A stretch of DNA of 64,000 nt, taken from positions 62,001-126,000 of the forward strand of contig JAJJXM010000076.1 of assembly GCA_024516155.1 (NCBI GenBank), in the 5' to 3' direction. The stretch's first letter is position 1; every line of letters starts with the position of its first letter. Of the stretch, positions 47,603 through 58,812 are shown in pieces. The stretch is from Pyronema omphalodes. Its lineage: Eukaryota; Ascomycota; Pezizomycetes; Pezizales; Pyronemataceae. The translations under genes were made by a program, and so were the position numbers. The notes under the pieces are model-generated. The model made no database searches, had not been told where the DNA came from, and saw nothing but the letters and a program-made list of their open reading frames with translations.

Positions 47603-49308
47603 GGGGTGGGGGGGGGGGATTCTGTGTTTCTTGGGAATGGTTTTTGTGTTATCCTTGGGATGTTATTCTTGGGAATGGTTTTGGGATGGTTTTGGGATGG
47701 TTTTGGGGATGGTTTTGGTTATTCTTGGGGATGTTATTCTTGGGATGGTTTTTGTTATTCTGTTATTCTTGGGAATGGTTTTTGGTTATTCTGTTATTCT
47801 TAGGAATGGTTTTTGGTTATTCTCGGGGATATTATTCTCAGGAATCTTTATATATATATATATATATTTTTGGTTATAATTTTTTTGGTTATAATCTTTT
47901 TAGCCATATTTTTTACCCATGATTTTCCACCCATGATTTTCCACCCATGATTTTCCACCCATGATTTTCCACCCATATTTCCACCCACATTCCCAGCCGT
48001 ATTTTACCCACAGCCATTTTTTTCATCCCCATTCCCAGCCGTATTTTACCCACAGCCATATTTCCACCCATATCTTCCACCCATATTTTCCACCCATATT
48101 CCTACCCATATCTTCCACCCGCATTTTCCCTTGGAGAGGCGGGCGGGGGGGGGGGGGGGGGGGGCGTGGTTTTTAATCAGTTTTTTGATCAGTTTCTTTA
48201 ATCAGTTTTCATCAGTTTTTTGGTCAGTTTTTCAATCAGTTTTCATCAGTTTTCAATCTGTTTTTAATCAGTTTTCATCAGTTTTTTAATCAGTTTCTTT
48301 GGTTAGTTTTTGGTCATGTTTTTTAGCCATGGTCTGTTTTTTCATCAGTTTTTTGGTTAGTTTTTCGGTCTGTTTTTGGGTCAGTTTTTTACCCATGATT
48401 TTTTACCCATGATTTTTAGCCATGATTTTCCAGCCATGATTTTTTAGCCATGATTTTTTAGCTATGATTTTTTAGCCATGATTTTCCACCCATATTTTTT
48501 ACCCATGATTTTCCACCCATGTTTTTTTAGCTATGATGTTTTAGCTATGATTTTTCTAGTCATGATTTTTTAGCCATGATTTTTTAGCTATGAATTTTTA
48601 CCCCCATCCCCACCCATTCCCACCCACAGCCACATTTTCCACCCCCATCCCCACCCATAATCATTACCCCATTTTCCCAGCCATATTCCCACCCATAACC
48701 ACCCACATATTCCCACCCACAGCCATATTTTTTCTCTTTCAGTCATAGCTTTCTTTTTTAATCAGCTTCTTAGCCATGGCCAGTTTCTTTAATCAGTTTC
48801 TTGGTTCATGTGTGTTATGTGCGGCATGTATATCATGTATATCAATAATCATACGGTATCTTAATTACTCATACCCTCGCCCTCGCCCTTTCCCCAGTAC
48901 CTGGTATCCTACTGTTCTGGAATTTTGGAGTTCTTACAAAGAGGAAAAGGAAGGAAAGAAGTTACATACAAAAGAATCTCCCAGTCTGTCAAAAAAAAAA
49001 AAAAAAAAACACGTAAAAAACAAGGCATCAGAAACAAAAAAACAAGACAAAACATCAGAATATATATATAAAAAATCACATCAAAACCAAGACATCAGCC
49101 AAAGAAAATCAAAAAAAAGTCAGTCAAAGCTAGTTAAACTTAAAGAATCCAACAAAACCCCCTCATAAAAAAATCCCAACAAAACAAGTAAAATAAAAAA
49201 AAACTCCTATCCATCTAAACATATCCATATCTCCCCTCCCTTCCCCCTCCCTTCCAGCCCCACCCCCCCCCCCCCCCCCCCTCAACCCCACACCACAACA
49301 CAACAAAA

Positions 49309-50574
49309 TCAACCAGCCTTAACACCAATCAAAGGAACCGGCTGTGATACCGTCGAGCCAACCGCAGGTTTCGATTTCTGTTCTAGTTCTACTTTTCTAT
49401 GTGGTTGTTAGCCTTTGTTGCTTTGTTGCTTCGTAGAGCTCCTGGTTCACTCGCCCAGAGGGTATAACTTACGCATACCAAGCGCCCCCACACAGCGTCA
49501 TAACAATACCAAAAGTATTCAAACCCGTCGCCTTCAAATTCCAAAACAGGACACTAAGAACAATCGTCAAAATCTGCTTAACATTTGCCGCAAACCGTCA
49601 TAGTCAAAGCACCAGTTTTCTTATTCGCCGTAAAACTGATAACATTCAACGCAAATGCAATTAATCCATTTATCAATAAATTCCCTAAATCTTTTTGTGT
49701 CATGGAGGTTTCTGCCCAGCCTGAGATGGCGGAAAATTCTCCGGTTATGTAGGCCCAGATTAATGTTTGGAGGAAGGCTAAGGGTGACATCCGGTATAAT
49801 AGCTCCAACGGGCTGAGTTTAAGTCTTCCGGTTTGTATGCGGTTTGTTACGACGGTTTTTACGGCGGCGAGAAAGGCCCCGAAAAGGGTTAGGAGGAAGC
49901 CGAGGGCGGTGAAATAGTAGTCTCCTGCGGTGGCGAAACCAACGCCTGCTACCACTGGGATCAGGGAGGTGTAGGTTGCGCGGCTGTAGGTTTTTCCAAA
50001 GAAGAGACGGTAGATGATGACGGTGAAGAAGGGGGTCATGGCTCGGACGATTTGGTGGAAGGGAATGGTAACTAGGTTTAGGGAGACGTTGGAAATGGCG
50101 ATGTTGATGGTGTAGAGAAAGGAAAAGAGAACGAGGGTGAGGTTCTCTCGATCAGTAAGTCGCGTCAGTGTAAATGCCCCTCGGGAATAGAAGAAGGCGC
50201 AGCCGAGTGTACCGCAGAGTGCATGCACTCCGGTTAGGAGGTAGGGAAATGGGAACTGTCGAGTGTTAATGTTTTGTTCTTCACTACTACTGCTATTGAT
50301 TTATGGCGCTGGATATCACGACGTCGTAGGATATCGCAGTTTACAGTATCGCGACATTGCGAAAACTACCAGGGTATATAGTAAAGCAAAAGCGCACCTT
50401 GGTCATTACAAACTTGTTGTAAAGGGTCAACGCCAGGTTGAGAGAAAAGTATAAAGCCAACCAAGCATATTTCGTTCTAACACTCTCATTTTCGGGAGCT
50501 GTTGTTGTTGAACGACCATCCTTTTGAGGTGTAGATATCGAAGGAAGCAAATGCTCCCGATGTTCGCTGGACAT
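49309..50574 (-). CDS. TPT-family (DMT) nucleotide-sugar or triose-phosphate transporter with a one-base frameshift
   Basis: Exons on the minus strand are 50574-50398, 50255-49473 and 49396-49309. Splicing exon 1 to exon 2 restores the helix NKFVMTK-FPFPYLLTGVHALCG. Hydrophobic segments follow: LFSFLYTINIAISNVSL, TPFFTVIIYRLFF, LIPVVAGVGF, LLTLFGAFLAAVKTV, SPLAFLQTLIWAY and LINGLIAFALNVISF. The family block TGALTMTVCG is then followed in frame by KC and a stop. One base later the expected NVKQILTIVLSVLFW block begins in the next frame, and it continues through a good intron (49472-49397) into a C-terminal exon ending VPLIGVKAG. So a single extra base near 49590 (minus-strand GGCAAATG) breaks an otherwise normal gene. 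It is a true null allele, a recent pseudogene or an assembly error. Substrate is unknown; these carriers usually sit in Golgi or ER membranes. Confidence 0.87.
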
Positions 50575-52633
50575 GGCGCGCAGATATAAACTGATTAGAT
50601 GGATTATATATGTCTGTAGGGCTGCGGCGGCTCAATTTGCCGGTTACCGCGTGCTGGTGGAAATGCTGGTGGTGGCGGGGGGGGGTTCGTGATTAGAAAA
50701 TATATAGTTTGTGCGGCTCGACGGGGGGCGTAATCGGTTGGTGTTGTCTAGGAGGACGTGCGTGTCGGAAACTGGGCTGTATTCTAGAAGGTCTGGAAGG
50801 ATCTTGGAATTTTGGGACCAGCTGGGGGGGGGGGTGGGGAATGTTTCTGAAATGAATGTCGATGGTGTTGAAGTGAGAAGAGAAGAGAGAGAGAGATGAA
50901 GCTAAGCAGCTATGACATCCATTCGGGGGGGGGTCAGTTGGCGTTCGACAACAATGGACTGCGATTCGCACCTCGCCTGGACGGTGGTGGTGGTAGTGGT
51001 GGTGGTAGTACTTGGGGGGGGAATTGGAGCACCGTCCTTTGAGTATTTCCGGCTTGGATGGGCCTTGTATTGCCTGTCTTGCCTGTCTCAGGGGGGGTGG
51101 ACGGAGGGAGGGGGGGGGGGAACTTGCGCGTACTAGCTGAGCCGGCACCCCACCGCGGTCCTACCCCCCCCTGGGCTGTCATGTCAATTGGGGAATTAAG
51201 TTTGGCCGCCGTCGTCGTCGCTTGTGCGGGGTGAGAAATGGGGAATGGGGAATGGGGAATGGGGAATGGATGAGTGAATGAATGGGTGAAATGGGGGAAA
51301 TGTGAAATGGTTACCGGACATGTCCAATGTGTGTTTTGTGATGCAGTTCTGCGTTGCACTTTGATCTCTGTTTGGAGTGTGCTGCGTTACACAAAATGTC
51401 TATTTTTCGTATCATCTCTCTCATCTGTTCGTTCGCCTGTTGTTGCATTGCATCGATTCTGCAATCATCCATCGGGCTTAAAGTGCCAGCAGCCATCAAT
51501 AAATAGCAGCATCCAGTGATACGGTCTGACGCCATGATTATCCTTTTGAAATGATATCCACAAACAGCAGTCATCGAATGAACATGACACAACTCACTTT
51601 TTAGAATGATGATACAATCTATATACATCTTCGAATCAACAGCGTCAAATCAGCATTTTCAAATCAACACCGTCTCAGCAGAACGTGCTATTGTTGCTCT
51701 TACGTACGAGTATACAGTAGCTGTAACTCTAGTTCAAATACCAAGACGGAGATCATCGAAAAATACGTGGTCCCAAGACGGAGACGGCACTTGACCCTGG
51801 GAAACATATGACACACCGGTGAGTTTGTTATTGTTTTTCGTAGGCATTTCACATATAACGGAAATATCGGGCCGAAGTGGGACTATTCGGGATAAAGGTG
51901 AGCAAGCTGAGCGGGGACGAAACCATGTTCGGCGGCTGTTCGGGATAAAGCTCAGCGGAGATGGAAAAATACATGTCGGCAACTGTTTTCTCCGATATTT
52001 CTTTTTCGTATCTTCCTCACTCAGCCTTCCTCCTCCCCCTCATCCTCCTTCTCTTCTGTGTTTCCCCATACTCTTGGCATTCTCAGTGGGGCCGAATCAG
52101 GCATATTCCGTTTCTTCCAGCTCGACAGTCGTCGTAATCGATATGCAAGCTGCCGCTCTATTCAATTCGCTTTTCTCATCTTTTTTTTCTCCAATCTTTT
52201 TCCCCGCTCACCTGCAGTTTCCTCCGGTTTTTCCCATCTTTCGTCATTGTAAATTCTCCTCAAACGCTCAATCGAGTGTCGCGAGTGCAGCCATCGTCGT
52301 CGTCGTCGTCGTCCGCGTCGTCCGCGTCGCCATGCTTCACGCTACCCCTGTCCCGCCCCGTGTCCTCCCGAATCGTTTAGGGGAGCGGATCCGGGGGCGA
52401 GAGCTGGTAAGGGGAGGACGGACGACCTGATCAGATCAGAGCCCAGGACACAACCACACAAACGACCGACCAAACAACCAACGCCGCCTTGAAACCGCGC
52501 GCTCGAGGCAAAGAAATTAAACGTCATACGGGAGAACAATTCAATCCAGCAAAAGCCACTCTTCTCGGAGCTTAGAGACACCGACCACACAGCCCCCCAC
52601 CCTCCCTCCCTCCCTCCCTCCCCCCTCCACACC
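50575..52633. promoter_or_regulatory. 2-kb divergent intergenic region between two transporter genes
   Basis: Separates the TPT gene (minus) from the ZIP gene (plus), so both promoters lie here. It holds GT/G-rich sequence at 50670-51130, a short heptamer array at 51239-51268, CT-rich leader-like sequence at 52010-52260, a CGT triplet run at 52286-52330 and a CCCT run at 52601-52624. Reading frames here look compositional. Confidence 0.55.
51239..51268. repeat. Short heptamer array, TGGGGAA x4
   Basis: Four tandem 7-bp units in the promoter region between the two transporter genes. Confidence 0.85.
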
Positions 52634-54472
52634 ATGAGCGGCCCCGCAACTATATACTCCCTGGAAGGTACAAGCCGGCTGCAAACAGCTACAGCTCCCG
52701 AATTTTTTTTCTACGCGAATGAGAGACGGAGATGGACAATTAGGCGACAGCTTCTAACAGGAAAAAAAGGCTACTCTTCAAGCGTACAATCTACTCCCGA
52801 GCTCCTCACGCGGTCCACAATCGTATGTCTTTACTTTTTTAACCTCCGTTCGCCGAGAGTTGTCGTCCTCTGTCGCTGCCTCAAACTGAAACAATATCCG
52901 AGAGTAGGAATGCGGCGGTAAATCAAAAGGCGCTTATGACTTGCCATTACATGTCATCGCACTATTCATAATCCTAATCCAAAGTATAATATGTACGCTA
53001 CACCTTAACGAAGCTTCTGAAGCTACTAAAGACGTGATATTGACCAATTGTACCAGCGTGTAGCTTTCCTCTAATTGTAAAGAAGGTCCCACAGCTAAGG
53101 GTACCACATCACTTTCTGTAAGCATCTCTGCCATCTAAAGCTCCAAGAGCTCAACCAAGCTCAAGAAATCCCTATGAAGCTAAGCTAACCTCATCTACAG
53201 CTTCCTCTCACGACAGTAAAGCTCCCCGATACTCCCCAACCCACCTCTATTAAACATCTCTAACCTCCCACAGCTTCGGTACCGGCGTCCTAATAGCCAC
53301 CGCGTTTGTGCACCTTCTCCCAACCGCCTTCACCAGCCTAACCGATCCATGTCTCCCACCATTCTGGAACACCGGCTACCCTGCCATGGCCGGCTTAATA
53401 GCGATGATGTCGGTTTTCATCGTTGTTTCAATCGAGATGTTTTTTTCCACCATGAACGGAGGAGCCATGGGTGGATGTCACGGGGGTGTTGACTATGAAT
53501 CCATCGCGCCAGGATCCCCAAATTTACGACCCGTAAGCTCTGGCGGTTCAGCTGCTGCGGGAATGGCAGGTGGTTTCAACCCGGTGTTTAATCAGGGCTT
53601 CCCACAGGGACGAAGAGCAAGTGTTGCTAGCTTGGTTATGGGTGGGAGCCCTAGAACTTCTGCTGCCGGAATTAGACCGCCGAATAGACATAGAAGAAGC
53701 GGTAGCATAGGTCATCAACTCACACGTATTGAGCGAGGAGGAGGGGGAGGAGGAGGAGGAGGCTACAAAGACACACCCTCCTCGTCATCCTCTGATCATT
53801 CCGACCACTCCGACCACGACGAAGACTACGACGGAGCCACAGAACTCGCCAGTCTAAACACCCAACCAAGAAAACACAGCATCAACAACCCAAGAGAAAG
53901 AAGAGGTCGACTAACCGAAGAACAACAACAAAAAAAAAACCTCCTCCAAGTAATGTTACTAGAAGCCGGTATCCTATTCCATAGCGTCTTCATCGGTATG
54001 GCATTATCCGTAGCAACCGGTAGTAACTTCATCGTCCTCCTTATCGCCATTACCTTCCACCGTATATTCCCCCCCCTCTTTATAAAGCCACTGCTAACCC
54101 TCCTCCGTAGAAACCTTCGAAGGCCTAGCCCTAGGCTCCCGCATCTCCTCCATCACCCTCTTCCCCCCCCGTAGTTGGAAACCATGGTTAATGTGTCTAG
54201 CCTACGGCACAACCACACCAATAGGCCAAGCAATAGGTCTACTAACAAGACACCTCTACGACCCGCAAAGTCAAACTGGACTCCTGATGGTGGGCGTTAT
54301 GAATGCTATTTCTTCCGGGTTATTGCTGTTTGCGGGGTTGGTGGAACTCCTGGCGGAAGACTTTCTGAGTGATGAGAGTTATGTCGTGTTGACGGGGAGG
54401 AGGAGGGTGCAGGCTTGTGTCGCGGTTATGGCTGGTGCGTTGGGTATGGCGCTGGTTGGTGCTTGGGCTTAG
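52634..54472 (+). CDS. ZIP-family zinc transporter (Zrt1/Zrt2-like)
   Basis: Exons 52634-52822, 52908-52992, 53057-53117, 53201-53215, 53274-54061 and 54111-54472 give 499 residues. All six exons are phase-consistent and exon 4 is only 15 nt. Splicing yields ECGGKSKGAYDLPLHVIALF, then CSFPLIVKKVPQLRVPHHF. The microexon adds FLSR and leads into HFGTGVLIATAFVHLL. A long cytosolic loop follows with a nine-Gly run and HSDHSDHDEDYD (about 291-302), a likely metal-binding stretch. The signature helices IV and V are HSVFIGMALSV (His353) and HQTFEGLALGSRI (His379), which form the metal path in ZIP proteins. The family imports zinc or related divalent metals across the plasma membrane. The donor of intron 2 has a close alternative (52984). 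The N-terminus of about 60 residues is not conserved-looking, so its start is less sure. Confidence 0.92.
53201..53215 (+). other. 15-nt microexon of the ZIP gene
   Basis: CTTCCTCTCACGACA is flanked by CTACAG and GTAAAG. It supplies exactly the residues (L)FLSR(H) expected between PHHF and FGTGVLIATAF in this family and is needed to keep phase. Confidence 0.85.
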
Positions 54473-54961
54473 GTGGAGGGGGGTGGGGGGCGAGGGGTGG
54501 GTGGGTGGGGGAGGGGGATGTGTGTGTGAATGGGGGGAGGGGGTGCTTGGGCTTAGGTGGAAGGGGTGCGGAGGTGCGGGGGTGCGGGGGAGTAAGCCCA
54601 CAGAAGCACAATCCAACCACTCCTTCTCCACAATCCCATCCCCATCTCAACAGAAAAAGACAATACAATCACAGAGGATAATATAATACAAAGAATCAAG
54701 CATACACTTTTATAAAATATAGTAATTAAATTTCTTTAATATGTACAGTCGGATAGGTTTTTATGTTTTTGTTGTTGGGGGGGGGGGGGGGGGGGGTGAT
54801 ATTTATGGTGGTTGTAGTGGGTTGATAATGGTGACGCCTTGAATCTTTGCTGGTGATTATTTATTGTGTGGTGTTGGGAATGTTATAGCTATTGTTGATG
54901 TTGATGTTGATGTTGATGTAGCTAGTAGTTGTAGTTGTAGCTAGTAGATGTAGCTATAACT

Positions 54962-55500
54962 GTAGCTAAAAATATTGATATTGATATAGCTATAGCCATA
55001 GCTGTATCTATAGATGTAGCTATGTTGACGCCTTTAATTCCTGCTGGTGATATTTACGTATTTCCTCTCTGCTCGTGAATATTATGGCTGTAGCTATAGC
55101 TATAGATGATGCAGGCTATAGCTATAGATAATAGTAGGCGTAGGTAGTGTAGTAGGATGATAATGGTGACGCCTTGAATCTTTACTGGTAAATATCATAT
55201 CACGCTTTTAATCTCTGTTTGTGATATTTACGTATTTCCTCCCTGCTGGTGAATATTATAGCTTAGCCATAGCTATAGATGCTGATATAGATGTAGCTAT
55301 AGCTATAGATGTAGCCATAGCTATAACTGTAGCTATAGCTATAGCTGTAGATGTAGCTATAACTGTAGCTATAACTGTAGCTAAAAATATTGATATTGAT
55401 ATAGCTATAGCCATAGCTGTATCTATAGATGTAGCTATGTTGACGCCTTTAATTACTGCTGGTGATATTTACGTTTTGCATCTCTGCTGGTGAATATTTA
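54962..55500. repeat. Duplicated segment, about 95-125 bp, offset 415 bp
   Basis: The sequence from 54962 (GTAGCTAAAAATATTGATAT) through GTTGACGCCTTTAATT recurs nearly unchanged at 55377. The following CTGCTGGTGATATTTACGT part is also shared with few changes. Partial third and fourth copies of the GACGCCTT...GCTGGTGAATATT portion occur near 54833 and 55168-55260. The segments between are GTAGCTATA repeats. Confidence 0.85.
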
Positions 55501-55825
55501 TTGTGTGCGGCTTGTGAATATTGGAGATTGTTTATGGATATTGTGTGCGGATATTGGATTGTTGGATTGTTGGATTGTTGGATTGTTGGAGGTTGGAGGT
55601 TGGATTGGAGGTTGGAGATTGGAGATTGGAGGTTGGAGATTGGAGGTTTGTGGTTGTGTGGTTGGAGATTGGAGATTGGAGGTTGGAGGTTGGATTTGCT
55701 GGATTTTGCTGGATTGGAGATTTGTGGATTGGATTGGATATTGGAGATTGGGTATTGTATTGTTGTGTGGTAATACTTAACCCCCGGTTTTTTCTTTCCT
55801 TTTTTCTTGGGTTTCGTTCTTGTTT

Positions 55826-56075
55826 CCTTCCCTTCCCTTCCCTTCCCTTCCCTTCCCTTCCCTTCCCTTCCCTTCCCTTCCCTTCCCTTCCCTTCCCTTC
55901 CCTTCCCTTCCCTTCCCTTCCCTTCCCTTCCCTTCCCTTCCCTTCCCTTCCCTTCCCTTCCCTTCCCTTCCCTTCCCTTCCCTTCCCTTCCCTTCCCTTC
56001 CCTTCCCTTCCCTTCCCTTCCCTTCCCTTCCCTTCCCTTCCCTTCCCTTCCCTTCCCTTCCCTTCCCTTCCCTTC
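55826..56075. repeat. Pentamer array, CCTTC x50
   Basis: 250 bp of perfect 5-bp units, exactly 50 copies. The strand is pure pyrimidine, so it could form triplex DNA. Long frames on both strands here are artefacts. Confidence 0.97.
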
Positions 56076-56600
56076 GTTCCCTCCTCTTTTGTATCCTTCC
56101 CCCTCCTCTTTCTTCTGGTTTTCCGTTTCTGTTTTGTTTCTGTTTTTGTTCCGTTTCTTGCTTCGTTTCCCCCTCCTCGTTCTGTTGTGATCATTTTCGT
56201 TTCTTGTTTCTTGTTTCCCCTCGTTTCGTTTCGTTTTCGTTTCGTACCTTGTCTGTTTCGTACCTTTTCGTTTCGTATCTGTTACGATGTAATTAATTAT
56301 TAATCATATGGATGAATCAATCACACAGATGAATCACGGCTAATCAATCACCGTTAATCAATCGCTGCTAATCACCGCTAATCAATCATGGCTAATCAAT
56401 CGCTGCTAATCAATCACACACATGAATTATCGGTAACAGAAGATGGGGAGAGATGAAGACATTTGGGAGATGTGGGAGAGACAAGGGACGAATTAACGGG
56501 AACAGAAGAGATGATGGGGGAGAGATGTGGGAGAGATGTGGGGTTTGGTTTGTTGATGAGTGTTATTACATGACGAAGACGAGGAGGAAGAGTAGATATA

Positions 56601-56661
56601 CCCCCATCCCCCATCCCCCATCCCCCATCCCCATCCCCATCCCCCATCCCCCATCCCCCAT
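56601..56661. repeat. Heptamer array, CCCCCAT x8-9
   Basis: 7-bp units with two 6-bp variants (CCCCAT). Followed by an ATCACC array near 56703-56740. Confidence 0.85.
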
Positions 56662-57044
56662 CTCCCGTCTCGAGATGCTGTGATGCTGTGATATTACGAA
56701 ATCCATCACCATCACCATCACCCCATCACCATCACCATCAACCCGTCAACCCAGTATCAATCCAAAATCCAATTACTCTCTGCTTGTCTTGTATATCTGC
56801 GGGATTTAATGTCCTTATAATAGAATTCTATTTCTCTTTTTCTCTTTTTCTCCCACGCACGCACGCACGCACACACATGCACACACCACACGCACACGCA
56901 CACGCTCTTGGACCTGGCTAGGTATAAAACCTGGATTCTGGCAATGTTCTGGTCTGGTCTGGTATTGGTATTCGGATTATCGCAGTACGGGGAGATAGTA
57001 CAGCAGCACGGAATAGCAGCAGCACAGTATAGCATAGCAGCATA

Positions 57045-57166
57045 TCAACCATAATCAACCATAATCAACCATCAACCATCAACCATCATCAACCATAAAT
57101 CATCAACCATCAACCATCAACCATCATCAACCATCATCAACCATCAACCATCAACCATAATCATAA
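57045..57166. repeat. Heptamer-based array, CAACCAT with ATAAT/CAT insertions
   Basis: CAACCAT units alternate with 10-bp CATCAACCAT and ATAATCAACC variants. Degenerate compared with the other arrays. Confidence 0.8.
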
Positions 57167-57863
57167 ATCAAAAAATGCACTCGCACCCGCATCAGCACCC
57201 GCACCCGCACCAGCAAACCTCCAGCCATAATACATCCAGCCATAATACATCTGGACCAGCTCAATCATCCCTGTTATCCCCGTCATCCCTGTTATCACAT
57301 AGGTAACCCACACCCCCCCCCCCCCCCACCCCTCCCCCGTACTGCCTACATATGATTTCGTCCTGGATACTGTCACTACTGTTTTTGCTGTTCTTGCTGC
57401 TCGTTGTCTGTTGGCTTATTGTTGTGGTGTTATTGTTGTGATGTTGCATATTTGTAGTCCCTATTCACTATTCATAATCTCTATCACTTCCACTTCTACA
57501 TATCACTAACCAATCCCAACCCCACTTCCAGCCCCCCAGCATCCCCATCTGCATCCCCAGCATCCCCAGCATCCCCTGCATCCCCATCTGCATCCCCAGC
57601 ATCCCATAATCAACACAGTACTGATCAATCCAAGACACGGGCTTCGGCTGGTTTACGAGGTGTTGGGGGTATAGGAAATTCTAGTGATAGGGTGGATAAT
57701 GGTGAGGTGGATGGGAACGGGGATGGGGACGGGGACGGGGACGGGGATGGCGAGGGGGAGCGGGATAGGATTTATTGGGCGATTTGGGGGTCTGGGGGTG
57801 CGTAGTGGGCGGTTGTGTGGGTGGGCGGTTATGGGGAGTTTAGGTATTAGGGTCCGGGGATAT

Positions 57864-58006
57864 TTGGATTTTGGATTTTGGATTTTGGATTTTGGATTTT
57901 GGATTTTGGATTTTGGATTTTGGATTTTGGATTTTGGATTTTGGATTTTGGATTTTGGATTTTGGATTTTGGATTTTGGATTTTGGATTTTGGATTTTGG
58001 ATTTTG
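57864..58006. repeat. Heptamer array, TTGGATT x20
   Basis: About 20 perfect 7-bp copies. Confidence 0.95.
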
Positions 58007-58462
58007 TTTTTTCCCTATTTCGAGTAAATTCCATAACATAATAAAGAATAAAGAATAAGAATCCAATAACAAAAGCAAAAAAGATTTAATTACGTTACGT
58101 TACTTGGTTATGGTTTAAGCCTTGTGTCTATGTAGATTCTTGCTTGATTTTTTTTGTGTTTGTGTTTGCTGTGGGTTTTGGTATTTATACTTGGAGGTGG
58201 TGGTGGTTTGATGGTGGTTTGATGGTGGTTTTATGGTGGTGGTGGTGGTTGATGGTGGTTTGATGGTGGTTGTACTGGTAGTGGTAGTGGTAGTGGTAGT
58301 ATTATAATGGTAGTAGTAGTATTGTAACGGTAGTTCAATATAAGTTCAATAATTTTTTTTTTTTAAAAAAAAACCCCCAGTATAATCCAAACCTCAGTTC
58401 CGGACATTTCTTGCTCCATAAGCGTTAATGAACCTTCCATAAAATTTCCAAGACACAAAATG

Positions 58463-58812
58463 TAGATAATGGATAATGGATAATGGATAATAGATAATAG
58501 ATAATAGATAATAGATAATAGATAATAGATAATAGATAATAGATAATAGATAATAGATAATAGATAATAGATAATAGATAATAGATAATAGATAATAGAT
58601 AATAGATAATAGATAATAGATAATAGATAATAGATAATAGATAATAGATAATAGATAATAGATAATAGATAATAGATAATAGATAATAGATAATAGATAA
58701 TAGATAATAGATAATAGATAATAGATAATAGATAATAGATAATAGATAATAGATAATAGATAATAGATAATAGATAATAGATAATAGATAATAGATAATG
58801 GATAATAGATAA
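58463..58812. repeat. Heptamer array, TAGATAA x50
   Basis: 350 bp of 7-bp units, 50 copies. The only variants are TGGATAA at copies 2-4 and at copy 49, that is, at both edges. The long minus-strand frame (LLSIIYY repeats) is an artefact of the 21-bp reading periodicity. Confidence 0.97.

Larger units (their letters stand above)
42933..49308. other. 6.4-kb gene-free block packed with tandem arrays
   Basis: Includes a 23-base C run at 43282-43304 and AACTGGTTT-like motifs around 43640-43860. A CCACTACRAACCCACC-type repeat lies at 44800-44970 and degenerate GTTTTGAG and AAGTTCC repeats at 45090-45760. The arrays listed separately fill 44.5-47.6 kb. A degenerate ACCCATGATTTTCC/TTAGCCATGATTTT repeat runs through 47900-48780. 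G and C runs lie at 48145-48164 and 49263-49281. No supported gene. Confidence 0.7.

Noticed and set aside
51819..52430. A 203-codon plus-strand frame upstream of the ZIP gene
   Set aside because: Composition follows CT-rich and CGT simple sequence. It has no domain, and it lies where the ZIP promoter and leader are expected.
55521..56303. Overlapping long frames on both strands (260 and 220 codons)
   Set aside because: They are produced by the 50-copy CCTTC array and GGTTGGAGATTGG repeats and have no non-repeat domain.
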